64,000 nt of DNA from Thermaurantimonas sp046299575. Its GTDB lineage: Bacteria > Bacteroidota > Bacteroidia > Flavobacteriales > Schleiferiaceae. Below are positions 26,918 through 35,003 of the stretch, one piece after another. The first letter of the stretch is position 1; every line of letters starts with the position of its first letter. Where the stretch lies: NCBI RefSeq assembly GCF_046299575.1, contig NZ_JBKBHX010000001.1, positions 186,001 to 250,000 of the forward strand, in the 5' to 3' direction. The position numbers and the translations under genes are program-made. The notes under the pieces are model-generated. The model was not told where the DNA came from, searched no databases, and was given only the letters and a program-made list of their open reading frames with translations.

Positions 26918-27679
26918 ATGAAAAAATTTGTTACATCAACAGCCTTTGTGATTTCACTGCTTTCGTTTAAAAGCGATAACAGCTTATTGCTCAGGCTAAA
27001 CGAAGGGCAAACCATTAAATATTCCAACCAGCTGCTTACTAATGGGTATTCGGATGAGGCTTTGACTACCGGTATTTTTAGAGGTGAGTTGCTTTTCAAT
27101 CAAAGCGTTACCATCACAAAATCGACTAATGAAGGCTACGAAGCTGAAATAAAACTGCTTAGGATGAAGTTTAAACAAGAAAATCCGCGCTGGAGCATTG
27201 ATTATGACAGCGATCGCAAGGATGCTATACCCGAAGGTAGAGGTGGAATGATGGCGATGTTTATGAGCTCTCTCTTACAGGAAACATACAAATTTGAGCT
27301 GACCAAGACCGGAAAGGTGACAAAAAGACCTAAAATTCAAACCCCAGACGGAAGCGATTTTGCAGCAGGATTTAGCAATATCTTTATTGAATTACCCGGA
27401 AAGCCTGTGCGCATAGGCGATAGTTGGATAAACGAAATCACTTTTAGAAACTCAAAGTTTCAAATCATGTACACAGTTGCCGGCGTAGTAAACGGTTTGC
27501 TGGAACTCGACACCGAAGTAGTTGGCGACGAAACTTCGCCTCCTGGTAAAACCTATATCGACCCTGCCTCCGGACTGTTGGTAAAGTCAGAATTTGAAAC
27601 CCTTAACAAGCAATACAATCAAATGACTGGTACAGATGCCTTTGTAAAAACCAAAGTGGTCATTCAACTGCTCCCATGA
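26918..27679 (+). CDS. hypothetical exported protein (DUF6263-like)
   Basis: The 253-residue protein has a short hydrophobic N-terminus (KFVTSTAFVISLLSF) and then a beta-rich region: LLRLNEGQTIKYSNQ, VTITKSTNEGYEAEIKLLRM, FELTKTGKV and LPGKPVRIGDSWINE. The spacing of these blocks, and a late ASGLLVKSEFET strand, resembles the DUF6263 family of Bacteroidota, whose function is unknown. I hold that assignment loosely. Its stop overlaps the NUDIX gene start by 4 bp, so the two are co-translated, along with the acyltransferase gene after that. Confidence 0.65.
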   Translation: MKKFVTSTAFVISLLSFKSDNSLLLRLNEGQTIKYSNQLLTNGYSDEALTTGIFRGELLFNQSVTITKSTNEGYEAEIKLLRMKFKQENPRWSIDYDSDRKDAIPEGRGGMMAMFMSSLLQETYKFELTKTGKVTKRPKIQTPDGSDFAAGFSNIFIELPGKPVRIGDSWINEITFRNSKFQIMYTVAGVVNGLLELDTEVVGDETSPPGKTYIDPASGLLVKSEFETLNKQYNQMTGTDAFVKTKVVIQLLP

Positions 27680-28332
27680 GCAAATCGAATTGGCAAGATG
27701 CATTTCTTGAATTTCTAAAGACAAGACCCACCTTACCTGGCGAAGCAGCTCATGAGCTTGTTGCACTAAAAGGTCGTGTAAAAGCTTCAGAAATCAATAA
27801 GTTGCAAATACAGCCAAAAATTTCGGCAGTGGCTGTAGTATTCGAAAAAGTTTATTCGGGTGAGTATCGCATAGTGCTCATCAAAAGAAAGGAATATGCA
27901 GGAGTTCATTCTGCTCAAATAAGTTTTCCCGGCGGCAGAAGAGATGGAGGTGAGTCGCTGATTGAAACCAGCATTCGCGAACTGTATGAAGAAGTAGGCA
28001 TTTCCGTCAACGAACGACAGCTGCTTACGCCCCTTACAGAGCTGTACATACCTCCGAGCAATTTTTTAATGTACCCCTTTGCTTACCGTTGTGATACAAT
28101 CATGAAGTGCTATCCAGATCCAAATGAAGTAGCCGATATTGTGTACCTACCACTGTTACGTTTAGCACAAGAGCCTTGCTTCGAAATGCATTCGGTTGAT
28201 GTTCGCGGTTTTAGTCTCAGAGTACCGGCAATAGAGCTTTCAGGTCACATCATCTGGGGAGCTACCGCTATGGTACTGGCTGAAATTCACGTACTCATTA
28301 AAAGTTTTATTCAAAATTTTGAAAAAATGTAG
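27676..28332 (+). CDS. NUDIX hydrolase, CoA pyrophosphatase-like
   Basis: The 218-residue protein has a complete Nudix box at about 96-118 (GGRRDGGESLIETSIRELYEEVG), preceded by VHSAQISFPGG. The H-x-x-Q-x-S-FPGG lead-in is characteristic of the NudL/Pcd1 coenzyme A pyrophosphatase group, which cuts CoA to phosphopantetheine and 3',5'-ADP. Other NUDIX substrates are possible. It overlaps the upstream gene by 4 bp and the downstream acyltransferase frame by up to 14 bp, so it is the middle gene of a tight three-gene unit. Confidence 0.87.
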   Translation: MSKSNWQDAFLEFLKTRPTLPGEAAHELVALKGRVKASEINKLQIQPKISAVAVVFEKVYSGEYRIVLIKRKEYAGVHSAQISFPGGRRDGGESLIETSIRELYEEVGISVNERQLLTPLTELYIPPSNFLMYPFAYRCDTIMKCYPDPNEVADIVYLPLLRLAQEPCFEMHSVDVRGFSLRVPAIELSGHIIWGATAMVLAEIHVLIKSFIQNFEKM

Positions 28333-29131
28333 CTTTGCCCAAACGATTAAATCTCAATTAAATTTGAAATTCCGAGACCCATTTGGATATTCATACCTTA
28401 TTAAGCGACTGGTGATTTTTGTCTTTGGCATTATCACACAATTTCGCTTCAATATCTTGTTTAAAAATAAAATTAAAGGCTCGCGAATATTAAAAGATTT
28501 GCCCGAAACAGGTGTGCTCTTTGTAAGTAACCATCAAACCTATTTTGCCGATGTAGCCTTTCTGTATAATGTTTTTAACTGTGCTAAATACGGTGTCTAT
28601 GACCGTATCAACTTTCCTTGGTTTATTTTCAATCCTAAACTCAACATTTACTTTATAGCTGCCAAAGAAACCATGAAGGCTGGGCTGCTGCCCAAAATTT
28701 TTGAGTACGCCGGGTCGGTATCCATTAAGCGCACATGGCGGGAGGCCGGCAAAGAAATAAGCCGTGGTGTGGATCCACGCGACATTGAAAAAATTATGAA
28801 AGCACTAAAATCGGGCTGGGTAATTACCTTCCCACAAGGCACCACTAAGCCCTACGCTATCGGTCGTAGAGGGACAGCCCAAATTATTAAATTAGCCAAA
28901 CCTATTGTGATACCTATTGTAATTGATGGTTTTAGAAGGGCTTTTGATAAAAAAGGACTTTTAATAAAAAAGAAAGGTGTGACGCTTAAGGTTACAATAA
29001 AGCCTCCATTGATCATAGACTACGACGACTCACCTGAAAACATCATGAAGCTCATTATGGATGCCATCGAACAGAGCGAATCCTTTCAACAGCCAAAAAT
29101 CATAAGACCTGGAATACATTCAGCTGAATAA
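28319..29131 (+). CDS. 1-acyl-sn-glycerol-3-phosphate acyltransferase-like protein
   Basis: A PlsC-family protein of up to 270 residues. Motif I reads SNHQTYFAD, an H-x5-D instead of the classic H-x4-D; motif III reads FPQGTT in place of FPEGTR; an N-terminal hydrophobic stretch (LIKRLVIFVFGIITQF) should anchor it to the inner membrane. It probably esterifies lysophosphatidate or a related acceptor. The start is uncertain: TTG 28319 overlaps the NUDIX gene, but TAGCTTTG at 28330-28337 looks like a -7 element, and TTG 28364 would then be the start, trimming 15 residues. No ATG is near. Confidence 0.82.
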   Translation: MKKCSFAQTIKSQLNLKFRDPFGYSYLIKRLVIFVFGIITQFRFNILFKNKIKGSRILKDLPETGVLFVSNHQTYFADVAFLYNVFNCAKYGVYDRINFPWFIFNPKLNIYFIAAKETMKAGLLPKIFEYAGSVSIKRTWREAGKEISRGVDPRDIEKIMKALKSGWVITFPQGTTKPYAIGRRGTAQIIKLAKPIVIPIVIDGFRRAFDKKGLLIKKKGVTLKVTIKPPLIIDYDDSPENIMKLIMDAIEQSESFQQPKIIRPGIHSAE

Positions 29132-29236
29132 AAGATTTTACATGTTTTTATTGCAGGCATTTAGCTTTTAACCATTCGGTTTCATCTTTTAGTTGCTTAG
29201 TATTTCAAAAAGCATATTTTTCGATAGGTGATTTTG

Positions 29237-29244
29237 TACATTTG
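29237..29244 (+). promoter_or_regulatory. TAnnTTTG promoter element for the first MbnP-like gene
   Basis: TACATTTG matches the -7 consensus and ends 20 nt before ATG 29265. It overlaps the TTG at 29242-29244 region that begins the longer open frame, supporting the inner ATG. Confidence 0.45.
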
Positions 29245-29264
29245 TGTTTCTACAAAATACATGC

Positions 29265-30035
29265 ATGACCAGGAAAATCTTAGTGGCCCTCCTACTTAGT
29301 ACTCTACTTATTGGCTGTAACAAAGACATTAAAGAAACTCTTGATTTTCAATACGAAAGAAGAAATATTTATGTGGGACCGGTGTTTTTCTATCGCGGTT
29401 CTATGGTTTCGCCTGATACTGTTTTTAAAACAGACTTCAATACTTATGTGCGCATCCAATCGGTTCATGTGCTGTTTTCAAACTTTTACGTCTCCACTTC
29501 TACTGATACCTTTTACACCGATACTTTATTGAGAAAGAGGCACTTTTTCACAGCCACATATGCCGGCATCACACCAGCCGGTTACATGCGTGCAGGCACT
29601 TACACCAATGGCGGATACGGATACTTCCTCGGCCTCGACAGCGTAATTAATTATGGTACCCGACCCGAGAATTACCCGGCAAACCATCCTCTGGCTAACA
29701 CTTCTATTTGGGAAAAAGATGCAGGATATGACTTTTTTCAAATGGTTGGCACTGTGACAGATAGCTCTGTAGCCGACTCCGCTTCGAGAACCAAGCCTTT
29801 CAGCATCAGAGTACGTAACCTCCAAAACTTCAAGCCAGTTAACCTCTTCCAGCTCAAGAATTTCAACATAGACAATCAAAATCGGATTGTGTTTGAATGC
29901 TATATTGGCCTTGACAGCGTAATTAATCTTTATAACCTGTATCAACGCCCCATCATTGGCGGTACATCCTTCACCCTCTCGTCACAAGACAGTATGCGAA
30001 GCGTTTTTAACAAACTTTATATCGATCTTCAATGA
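29265..30035 (+). CDS. lipoprotein, MbnP-like, first of a tandem pair
   Basis: The 256-residue protein has a clear lipoprotein signal (ILVALLLSTLLIGC, Cys near residue 18). The body shows the layout of the MbnP-like family: a strand with VLFSNFYVS, then GLDSVINYGTRPENY, NHPLA and a tryptophan-containing W...GYDFFQMVGTV block. MbnP proteins in methanotrophs bind copper through a modified tryptophan made by the diheme enzyme MbnH; many Bacteroidota homologues have no known function, and no MbnH-like gene is visible here. The paralogous gene follows with a 4-bp overlap. Confidence 0.68.
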   Translation: MTRKILVALLLSTLLIGCNKDIKETLDFQYERRNIYVGPVFFYRGSMVSPDTVFKTDFNTYVRIQSVHVLFSNFYVSTSTDTFYTDTLLRKRHFFTATYAGITPAGYMRAGTYTNGGYGYFLGLDSVINYGTRPENYPANHPLANTSIWEKDAGYDFFQMVGTVTDSSVADSASRTKPFSIRVRNLQNFKPVNLFQLKNFNIDNQNRIVFECYIGLDSVINLYNLYQRPIIGGTSFTLSSQDSMRSVFNKLYIDLQ

Positions 30036-30796
30036 AAAAATTTTTTACTCTTTCAATCTTTTTAATGATTGGGATGTGGTCCTGTAAAAAGGACAATCCG
30101 GACGAAAAACCACCTTTAGCCGAAGTAACCATTCAATTTAAACTCTATAACGGCACCTCTGAGGTAGCCATGAATACGGATTTCAAATTAGCAGATAATC
30201 GGACCATTAATATCCAAGAACTTAAATTTTACATAAGTCACGTAAGGTTTCTCAATCAAAACGGTGAAACTAGACATACTGATTCTGTACTGGCACTGAT
30301 GCGCATGCTCGAGCCAGAGCATCACCATGTAAAGGTTCAGGTACAGCCGGGCACTTACAGCAGCCTTGAATTTTATCCAGGCCTCGACAGCATAGCAAAT
30401 TCAAAAAACCCGGTGGACTTTCCGAGAGAGCATCCCTTGAGCGCTTTCTTCAATATGCATTGGAATTGGAACATGCAATATCGCTTCGTGCTCATGGAGC
30501 TCAGAGCTAAAGATTACAACCCTTCAATTCCTTGTTCATACCACCCTGGCACCAATACATTGCTGCGAATCAGTAAGATTTCATTTGACAAAAGTTATCA
30601 GTTTGAAGCTGGTAAAAAGTACAAAATCACCCTGTGGATGAATGTAAATACCATGTTTGACGGACCGAGCGGTTACATCAACTTTCTCACAGAAAATCAA
30701 GCACACGCCGAACCCGGAGACTTTGAATTGACCAGAAAATTTATGGAAAACTTTGCTGCGAGTTTTCAGTTTTCTTCCCTAGTAAAGCTGCATTAA
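30032..30796 (+). CDS. lipoprotein, MbnP-like, second of a tandem pair
   Basis: The 254-residue protein has a lipoprotein signal (SIFLMIGMWSC). It is a diverged paralogue of the preceding gene: ELKFYISHVRFLNQNG matches VLFSNFYVS of the first copy, YPGLDSIANSKNPVDFPREHPLS matches the GLDSVIN...NHPLA block, and MHWNWNMQYRFVLMEL matches W...GYDFFQM. Two tryptophans in HWNWN are candidates for the copper-site residue of MbnP-like proteins. HHH at about 108-110 (EPEHHHVKV) could also bind metal. It overlaps the first copy by 4 bp. Family call is moderate; role unknown. Confidence 0.7.
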   Translation: MKKFFTLSIFLMIGMWSCKKDNPDEKPPLAEVTIQFKLYNGTSEVAMNTDFKLADNRTINIQELKFYISHVRFLNQNGETRHTDSVLALMRMLEPEHHHVKVQVQPGTYSSLEFYPGLDSIANSKNPVDFPREHPLSAFFNMHWNWNMQYRFVLMELRAKDYNPSIPCSYHPGTNTLLRISKISFDKSYQFEAGKKYKITLWMNVNTMFDGPSGYINFLTENQAHAEPGDFELTRKFMENFAASFQFSSLVKLH

Positions 30797-30971
30797 ACCC
30801 CTTTAAAAAAGTTTTCTATTGAATTATTTAACATTGAAATTTCATCGCTTTTTTAATAAAAAACGTAATATTAATAAGTAGTTATCACTGGAAATTTCGC
30901 AGACATCAAAATTTGATGTTTTTCTTTATTGATTAGCTTTTCAAAATCATTTGTAGAAAACCATCTGCATT

Positions 30972-31379
30972 TTATGGTTGAGGAAATAAACATGGGTTAC
31001 AAATGACTTCAAAATAAACCGGTAGGAGATGGATACCTTTTTGAAGCCTGAATGAGGCATCAGGTGTAGCTCGCCAGCGATCGCAGGCTTCACTTGATAA
31101 TTGAACATCAGTGAGGATTTTTTCAGGATGGAAGAGTTTAACTTCACCCTTTTTACCCTTTACTACCAGCAAATTCTCTTTGGATACTTTTACAGCTTTT
31201 GGTCGACGATTGTCTTTTGAAACATAAAATATATCACCCGTTTTAGTCAAAGTTTCGGCTGCAAGTGCTTGCCCAAATGCACCACCACATTCATGTTTAA
31301 TCATTGTTATCTGAAGAAGTGTTTTAGATGAAGTACACGATGTTAATAAAAGTACGGCTAAGAGAGTTTTCACTTGCAT
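30972..31379 (-). CDS. small hypothetical lipoprotein
   Basis: The frame is open from 31451, but the protein-like part begins at ATG 31379 with a lipoprotein signal (VKTLLAVLLLTSCTSS). That start gives 135 residues. The mature part has GDIFYVSKDNRRPKAVKVSKENLLVVKGKKGEVKLFHPEKI, a small beta-rich stretch, and three further cysteines (CGGAF, ACDRW, CNPC). I do not recognise a family. The 175 bp separating it from the MbnP-like genes hold nothing I can identify. Confidence 0.65.
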   Translation of the reverse strand: MQVKTLLAVLLLTSCTSSKTLLQITMIKHECGGAFGQALAAETLTKTGDIFYVSKDNRRPKAVKVSKENLLVVKGKKGEVKLFHPEKILTDVQLSSEACDRWRATPDASFRLQKGIHLLPVYFEVICNPCLFPQP

Positions 31380-31422
31380 AGTATGAAATTTTTTATAAAT
31401 ATAATAAATTAAACACAACAAT

Positions 31423-32151
31423 TCATACAGCATGGATCGAGAAATATACAATCATAAAAATAATGTAAAAAAATACAAAACCAAGAATATATGCAATTAA
31501 TACCTTGAAATAATTAATTTTTGCAATAGGTTTATAAAGAGATGCAATAGATATTGTCACATACGCCAACATAATAATTGTGATAGTGGTGTAAAGATCT
31601 AAACGCAGAAAAACTTTGGTGAGAGCAGCTATTGTATAAAATAACATTCCAACTCCCATAAAATAACATAAAATTGCAAATATTTCGAAGAAATTAAGCT
31701 CTTTTTTTCTAAATAAAAACCAAATAAAGAATGCAATCATAATACCCATTAGCAAATTCGCATATCCATAATTGTCCTGAATCCATTTAAGACTTTTATT
31801 CGTAAATTTTACGGAGCGGTCATCTTGACTGTTTATTTCCAAATCTAAAACAACTTTTTCCTCTACGTGATAATACTTGTTAATGAAAGAATAAATCAGA
31901 GATGTAACAAGTAGAAAAATGAGAGGGGAGACATATTTTCTTCTGTTTACAAAAAGATATGTATAAGCAGATCTTCCGGGATAAAAAATAAAGTCACGAA
32001 TGGTGAGTAATAATCCTTTTTCAAGCATGAAAACTTTCATGATTTCTCCTATTAAATAAGAAAAATTGATTTTAGGAACCTTGTTTTACATTCCACAATT
32101 TGGACAGTAATTTCCTTCAAACAATTTCTGACAATTGGAACAAATATTCAT
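31423..32151 (-). pseudogene. DUF3667 membrane protein split by an in-frame stop after its zinc ribbon
   Basis: An ATG at 32151 encodes MNICSNCQKLFEGNYCPNCGM and then TAA at 32086-32088. The same frame continues with NKVPKINFSYLIGEIMKVFML and the 205-residue open part (from ATG 32040), which has RDFIFYPGRSAYTYL, KYVSPLIFLLVTSLIY and four hydrophobic helices. DUF3667 proteins have exactly this layout in one chain: an N-terminal two-CxxC ribbon ending CPNCGQ, then PG...YL..KR..Y.SPL.FLL, then helices. A TAnnTTTG element lies upstream of the ribbon. So the gene appears whole but for one nonsense codon (CAA to TAA would restore it). Re-initiation at 32040 could still make the membrane part. Confidence 0.7.
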
Positions 32152-32483
32152 GGAACCAATTACTTTTTAAAAAACATACAAAAATATATTAAAATGCATA
32201 GAATATTAAAGTAAATACTTCAGCATTAAATTAATTTTCATAAACCATCGATCAAAAATATTAATTAATTGTATTACATGATAATTAGAATTTTTTTGAC
32301 TGAATATATTTTTTGAGCTAACATTTATAAAAAACAAATAAAATGGCATAAAAAAGTGATGAAAACCTTATAATCCTTTGATCAATTATCGAAAATATTT
32401 CACAAAATATTTAAAAAGAAAATCAGTTGTCAAAAATCATTTAATTATTAGAATATTTTTTTTCATTATTTATGCAAAATAAT
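32152..32483. other. AT-rich intergenic region with a promoter element for the DUF3667 gene
   Basis: About 330 bp, strongly AT-rich, with no gene-like frame. The minus strand has TATTTTTG at 32179-32186, an exact -7 match 27 nt upstream of ATG 32151. I see no repeat, RNA gene or clear terminator for the threonine aldolase gene whose end borders it. Confidence 0.4.
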
Positions 32484-33506
32484 TCATTTTTCCATCGATC
32501 TGAAAATAGTTAGGCAATATTCGATATCGTCGTCAGAGATGTCGAGGTGTGTGACTAATCGAAGCCATCCCTGACACATATGAATAAGACGAATGCCATG
32601 CATTTCGAGTTTTTCAGCTACCTCTGACGGATTTTTCTTGGTTTTAAAAATGACTATGTTTGTCTGTGGGGATACGACCTCTGAAACCCAACTTGAAACT
32701 CTAAGTCCATCAGCCAATTTGCGTGCTCTTGCATGGTCGTCAGCAAGGCGATGGATATGGTTTTGAAGAGCATAAATCCCCGCAGCTGCTAAAAAACCGC
32801 TTTGGCGCATCCCTCCGCCCAATCGCTTGCGAATGCGCTTAGCTTTAACGATAAAATCGGCTGAACCAAGGAGCAAGCTCCCAACTGGACATCCCAAACC
32901 TTTCGACAAACAAATACTCATTGAATCGACCGAGCGATGGTAATCGGCAGGCTGTTCGTTGTTGTATATCAATGCATTGTAAATTCGAGCTCCATCGAGG
33001 TGAACTTTTAGGCCCAAGCGTTGACCTTCTTCAGCTAAGGTGCGTATTTGTGCTGCTGTGTAACAAGTGCCTCCTGCTTTATTCACTGTATTTTCAAGAG
33101 ACAGCAAGGCCGAATGCGCGTGATGTTCATCTACAGAATTAATATTGTATGCAAGCGATTCAGGAGAGATTATACCATTTTCGCCATCCAACAGCCTAAC
33201 ACTACAAAGTGCATTAGCAGCGATTCCGCCTCCTTCGTACCAATAAATATGTGAAAGTCGATGACAGATCACCTCATCCCCGGGCTTAGTGTGAACCATA
33301 ATGGCAATTTGATTGCACATAGTGCCCGAAGGACAGAACAAAGCAGCATCAAAACCCCAAATAGAGGCTGCCATCTCTTCGAGTTTTTGGGTTGTAGGAT
33401 CTTTATCAATCACATCATCACCCACATCAGCTTTCATCATGGCCTGTAGCATGGAAGGGGTCGGACGTGTAACGGTATCACTGCGTAAGTCAACTTTTCT
33501 GATCAT
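32484..33506 (-). CDS. ltaE: low-specificity L-threonine aldolase
   Basis: A PLP enzyme that splits L-threonine or allo-threonine to glycine and acetaldehyde. The 340-residue protein has VDLRSDTVTRPTPSM at the N-terminus, FCPSGTMCNQIA (cofactor phosphate binding), ENTVNKAGGTC, HLDGARIYNA with the PLP-binding Asp, and SICLSKGLGCPVGS with the Schiff-base lysine. This is the usual beta-eliminating lyase fold at usual length. It stands alone, divergent from the GH13 gene, with 111 bp between them. Confidence 0.94.
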   Translation of the reverse strand: MIRKVDLRSDTVTRPTPSMLQAMMKADVGDDVIDKDPTTQKLEEMAASIWGFDAALFCPSGTMCNQIAIMVHTKPGDEVICHRLSHIYWYEGGGIAANALCSVRLLDGENGIISPESLAYNINSVDEHHAHSALLSLENTVNKAGGTCYTAAQIRTLAEEGQRLGLKVHLDGARIYNALIYNNEQPADYHRSVDSMSICLSKGLGCPVGSLLLGSADFIVKAKRIRKRLGGGMRQSGFLAAAGIYALQNHIHRLADDHARARKLADGLRVSSWVSEVVSPQTNIVIFKTKKNPSEVAEKLEMHGIRLIHMCQGWLRLVTHLDISDDDIEYCLTIFRSMEK

Positions 33507-33617
33507 TCAGCTGATAAATTGTTACTGCAAAGAAATTTTGTAATTAGTTTGTGACGAGTTTTTAATATATGGCTTTTTTGAAACGTAATCTACTGATTTT
33601 TCTTAAACATATGTGCT

Positions 33618-35003
33618 ATGAATTTTAAAAAAGCAATTTTTTATTTGCCGCTCATAAGCTTTCTGACCTTATCTACATTTTCTTGTAAGAATAAAAATAC
33701 CCAAGAACAAGCGGATAATGGTTGTAAAAATCAGGGACTAGAGCTTCCGGAGTGGGCAAAGAGCGCCCCAATTTATCAGGTCAACATCAGGCAATATACC
33801 CCTGAAGGCACAATTAATGCCTTTAAAACCCACCTGCCTCGCCTCGCTGAAATGAATGTGAAAATATTATGGATTATGCCCATACAACCTATCGGAAAAC
33901 TCCATCGAAAAGGCAAGTTGGGAAGCTATTATAGCATCGCCAATTACCGAGAAGTAAGCGAAGAATACGGCACACTTGACGACTTCAGAGCCATGGTGAA
34001 TGAGGCACATCGCCTCGGAATGCGCGTTATACTCGACTGGGTAGCCAATCACACTGCCTGGGACCATCCATGGATCACCGAACATCCGGACTGGTACAAG
34101 CAGGACGAAAACGGTGTAATCCTGTCGCCGATACCCGACTGGAGCGATGTGGCACAATTGAACTACAGCAACCCGGCGCTGAGAGAAGCTATGAAAAATG
34201 AAATGAAGTTCTGGATTTTTGAAACGGATATTGATGGCTTCCGATGCGATGTGGCCGAGTTAGTTCCGGCTAATTTCTGGGCATCAGCTTTTAAAGAACT
34301 TCAGCAGATTAAACCTTTGTACCTACTCGCCGAGGCTGAAGGTATTGAATTGTATGAAAATTTTCATGCTACCTACGGCTGGACACTGCATCACATCATG
34401 AATCGGATAGCAGCCGGAGACTCAACTGCTGAATCAATTGACAACTACCTCGAAACACAGCAACGCGAAAGCTACCGAAAAAACATGCAGCGCATGTATT
34501 TTACCAGTAATCACGACGAAAACAGCTGGAACGGTACCGAATTCGAACGACTTGGAGAACTCCACAAAGCTATGTTTGTGACGATGGCTTTTCTGCCTAA
34601 TGCGGTTCCTATGATTTATACAGGTCAAGAAGCAGCTTTGAAAAAGCGCCTAAACTTTTTTGACCGCGACCCGGTTTCATGGAACACTTATGAGCTTACA
34701 GATTTCTATAAAAAAGTATTTGGGCTATTTATCAGCCACCCGACCGTGGCAGCCGCTTGCCCCACGGGCGACTTTCTGCGGCTCGACAACGGCGATTATA
34801 AAAATCTCTACATTTATATGCGTACACTAAACGACAAAAAGATATTGGTAATCACTAATTTAGGGAAGGAATCAGCCATTGTACCCGATTTAGAAATTAT
34901 TCACGGCGAATGGAATGACCTAATGACCGAACAAAAGCGCACAATTAAATCGGGTCAAACCATCGAACTACAGTCGGGAGATTTTATCGTCTTGTACACT
35001 TAA
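33618..35003 (+). CDS. GH13-family alpha-amylase-like lipoprotein
   Basis: The 461-residue protein has a lipoprotein signal (FYLPLISFLTLSTFSC, Cys at 23) and a TIM-barrel glycoside hydrolase 13 domain. Conserved regions are visible: LDWVANHTAWDH (region I), DGFRCDVAE with the nucleophile Asp, LLAEAEG with the acid/base Glu, and FTSNHDENSW with the transition-state Asp. It should cut alpha-glucans, probably while tethered in the periplasm or on the outer membrane. No SusE/F, other amylase or maltose gene is adjacent. Its stop codon overlaps that of the convergent mutS2-like gene by 4 bp. Confidence 0.9.
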   Translation: MNFKKAIFYLPLISFLTLSTFSCKNKNTQEQADNGCKNQGLELPEWAKSAPIYQVNIRQYTPEGTINAFKTHLPRLAEMNVKILWIMPIQPIGKLHRKGKLGSYYSIANYREVSEEYGTLDDFRAMVNEAHRLGMRVILDWVANHTAWDHPWITEHPDWYKQDENGVILSPIPDWSDVAQLNYSNPALREAMKNEMKFWIFETDIDGFRCDVAELVPANFWASAFKELQQIKPLYLLAEAEGIELYENFHATYGWTLHHIMNRIAAGDSTAESIDNYLETQQRESYRKNMQRMYFTSNHDENSWNGTEFERLGELHKAMFVTMAFLPNAVPMIYTGQEAALKKRLNFFDRDPVSWNTYELTDFYKKVFGLFISHPTVAAACPTGDFLRLDNGDYKNLYIYMRTLNDKKILVITNLGKESAIVPDLEIIHGEWNDLMTEQKRTIKSGQTIELQSGDFIVLYT

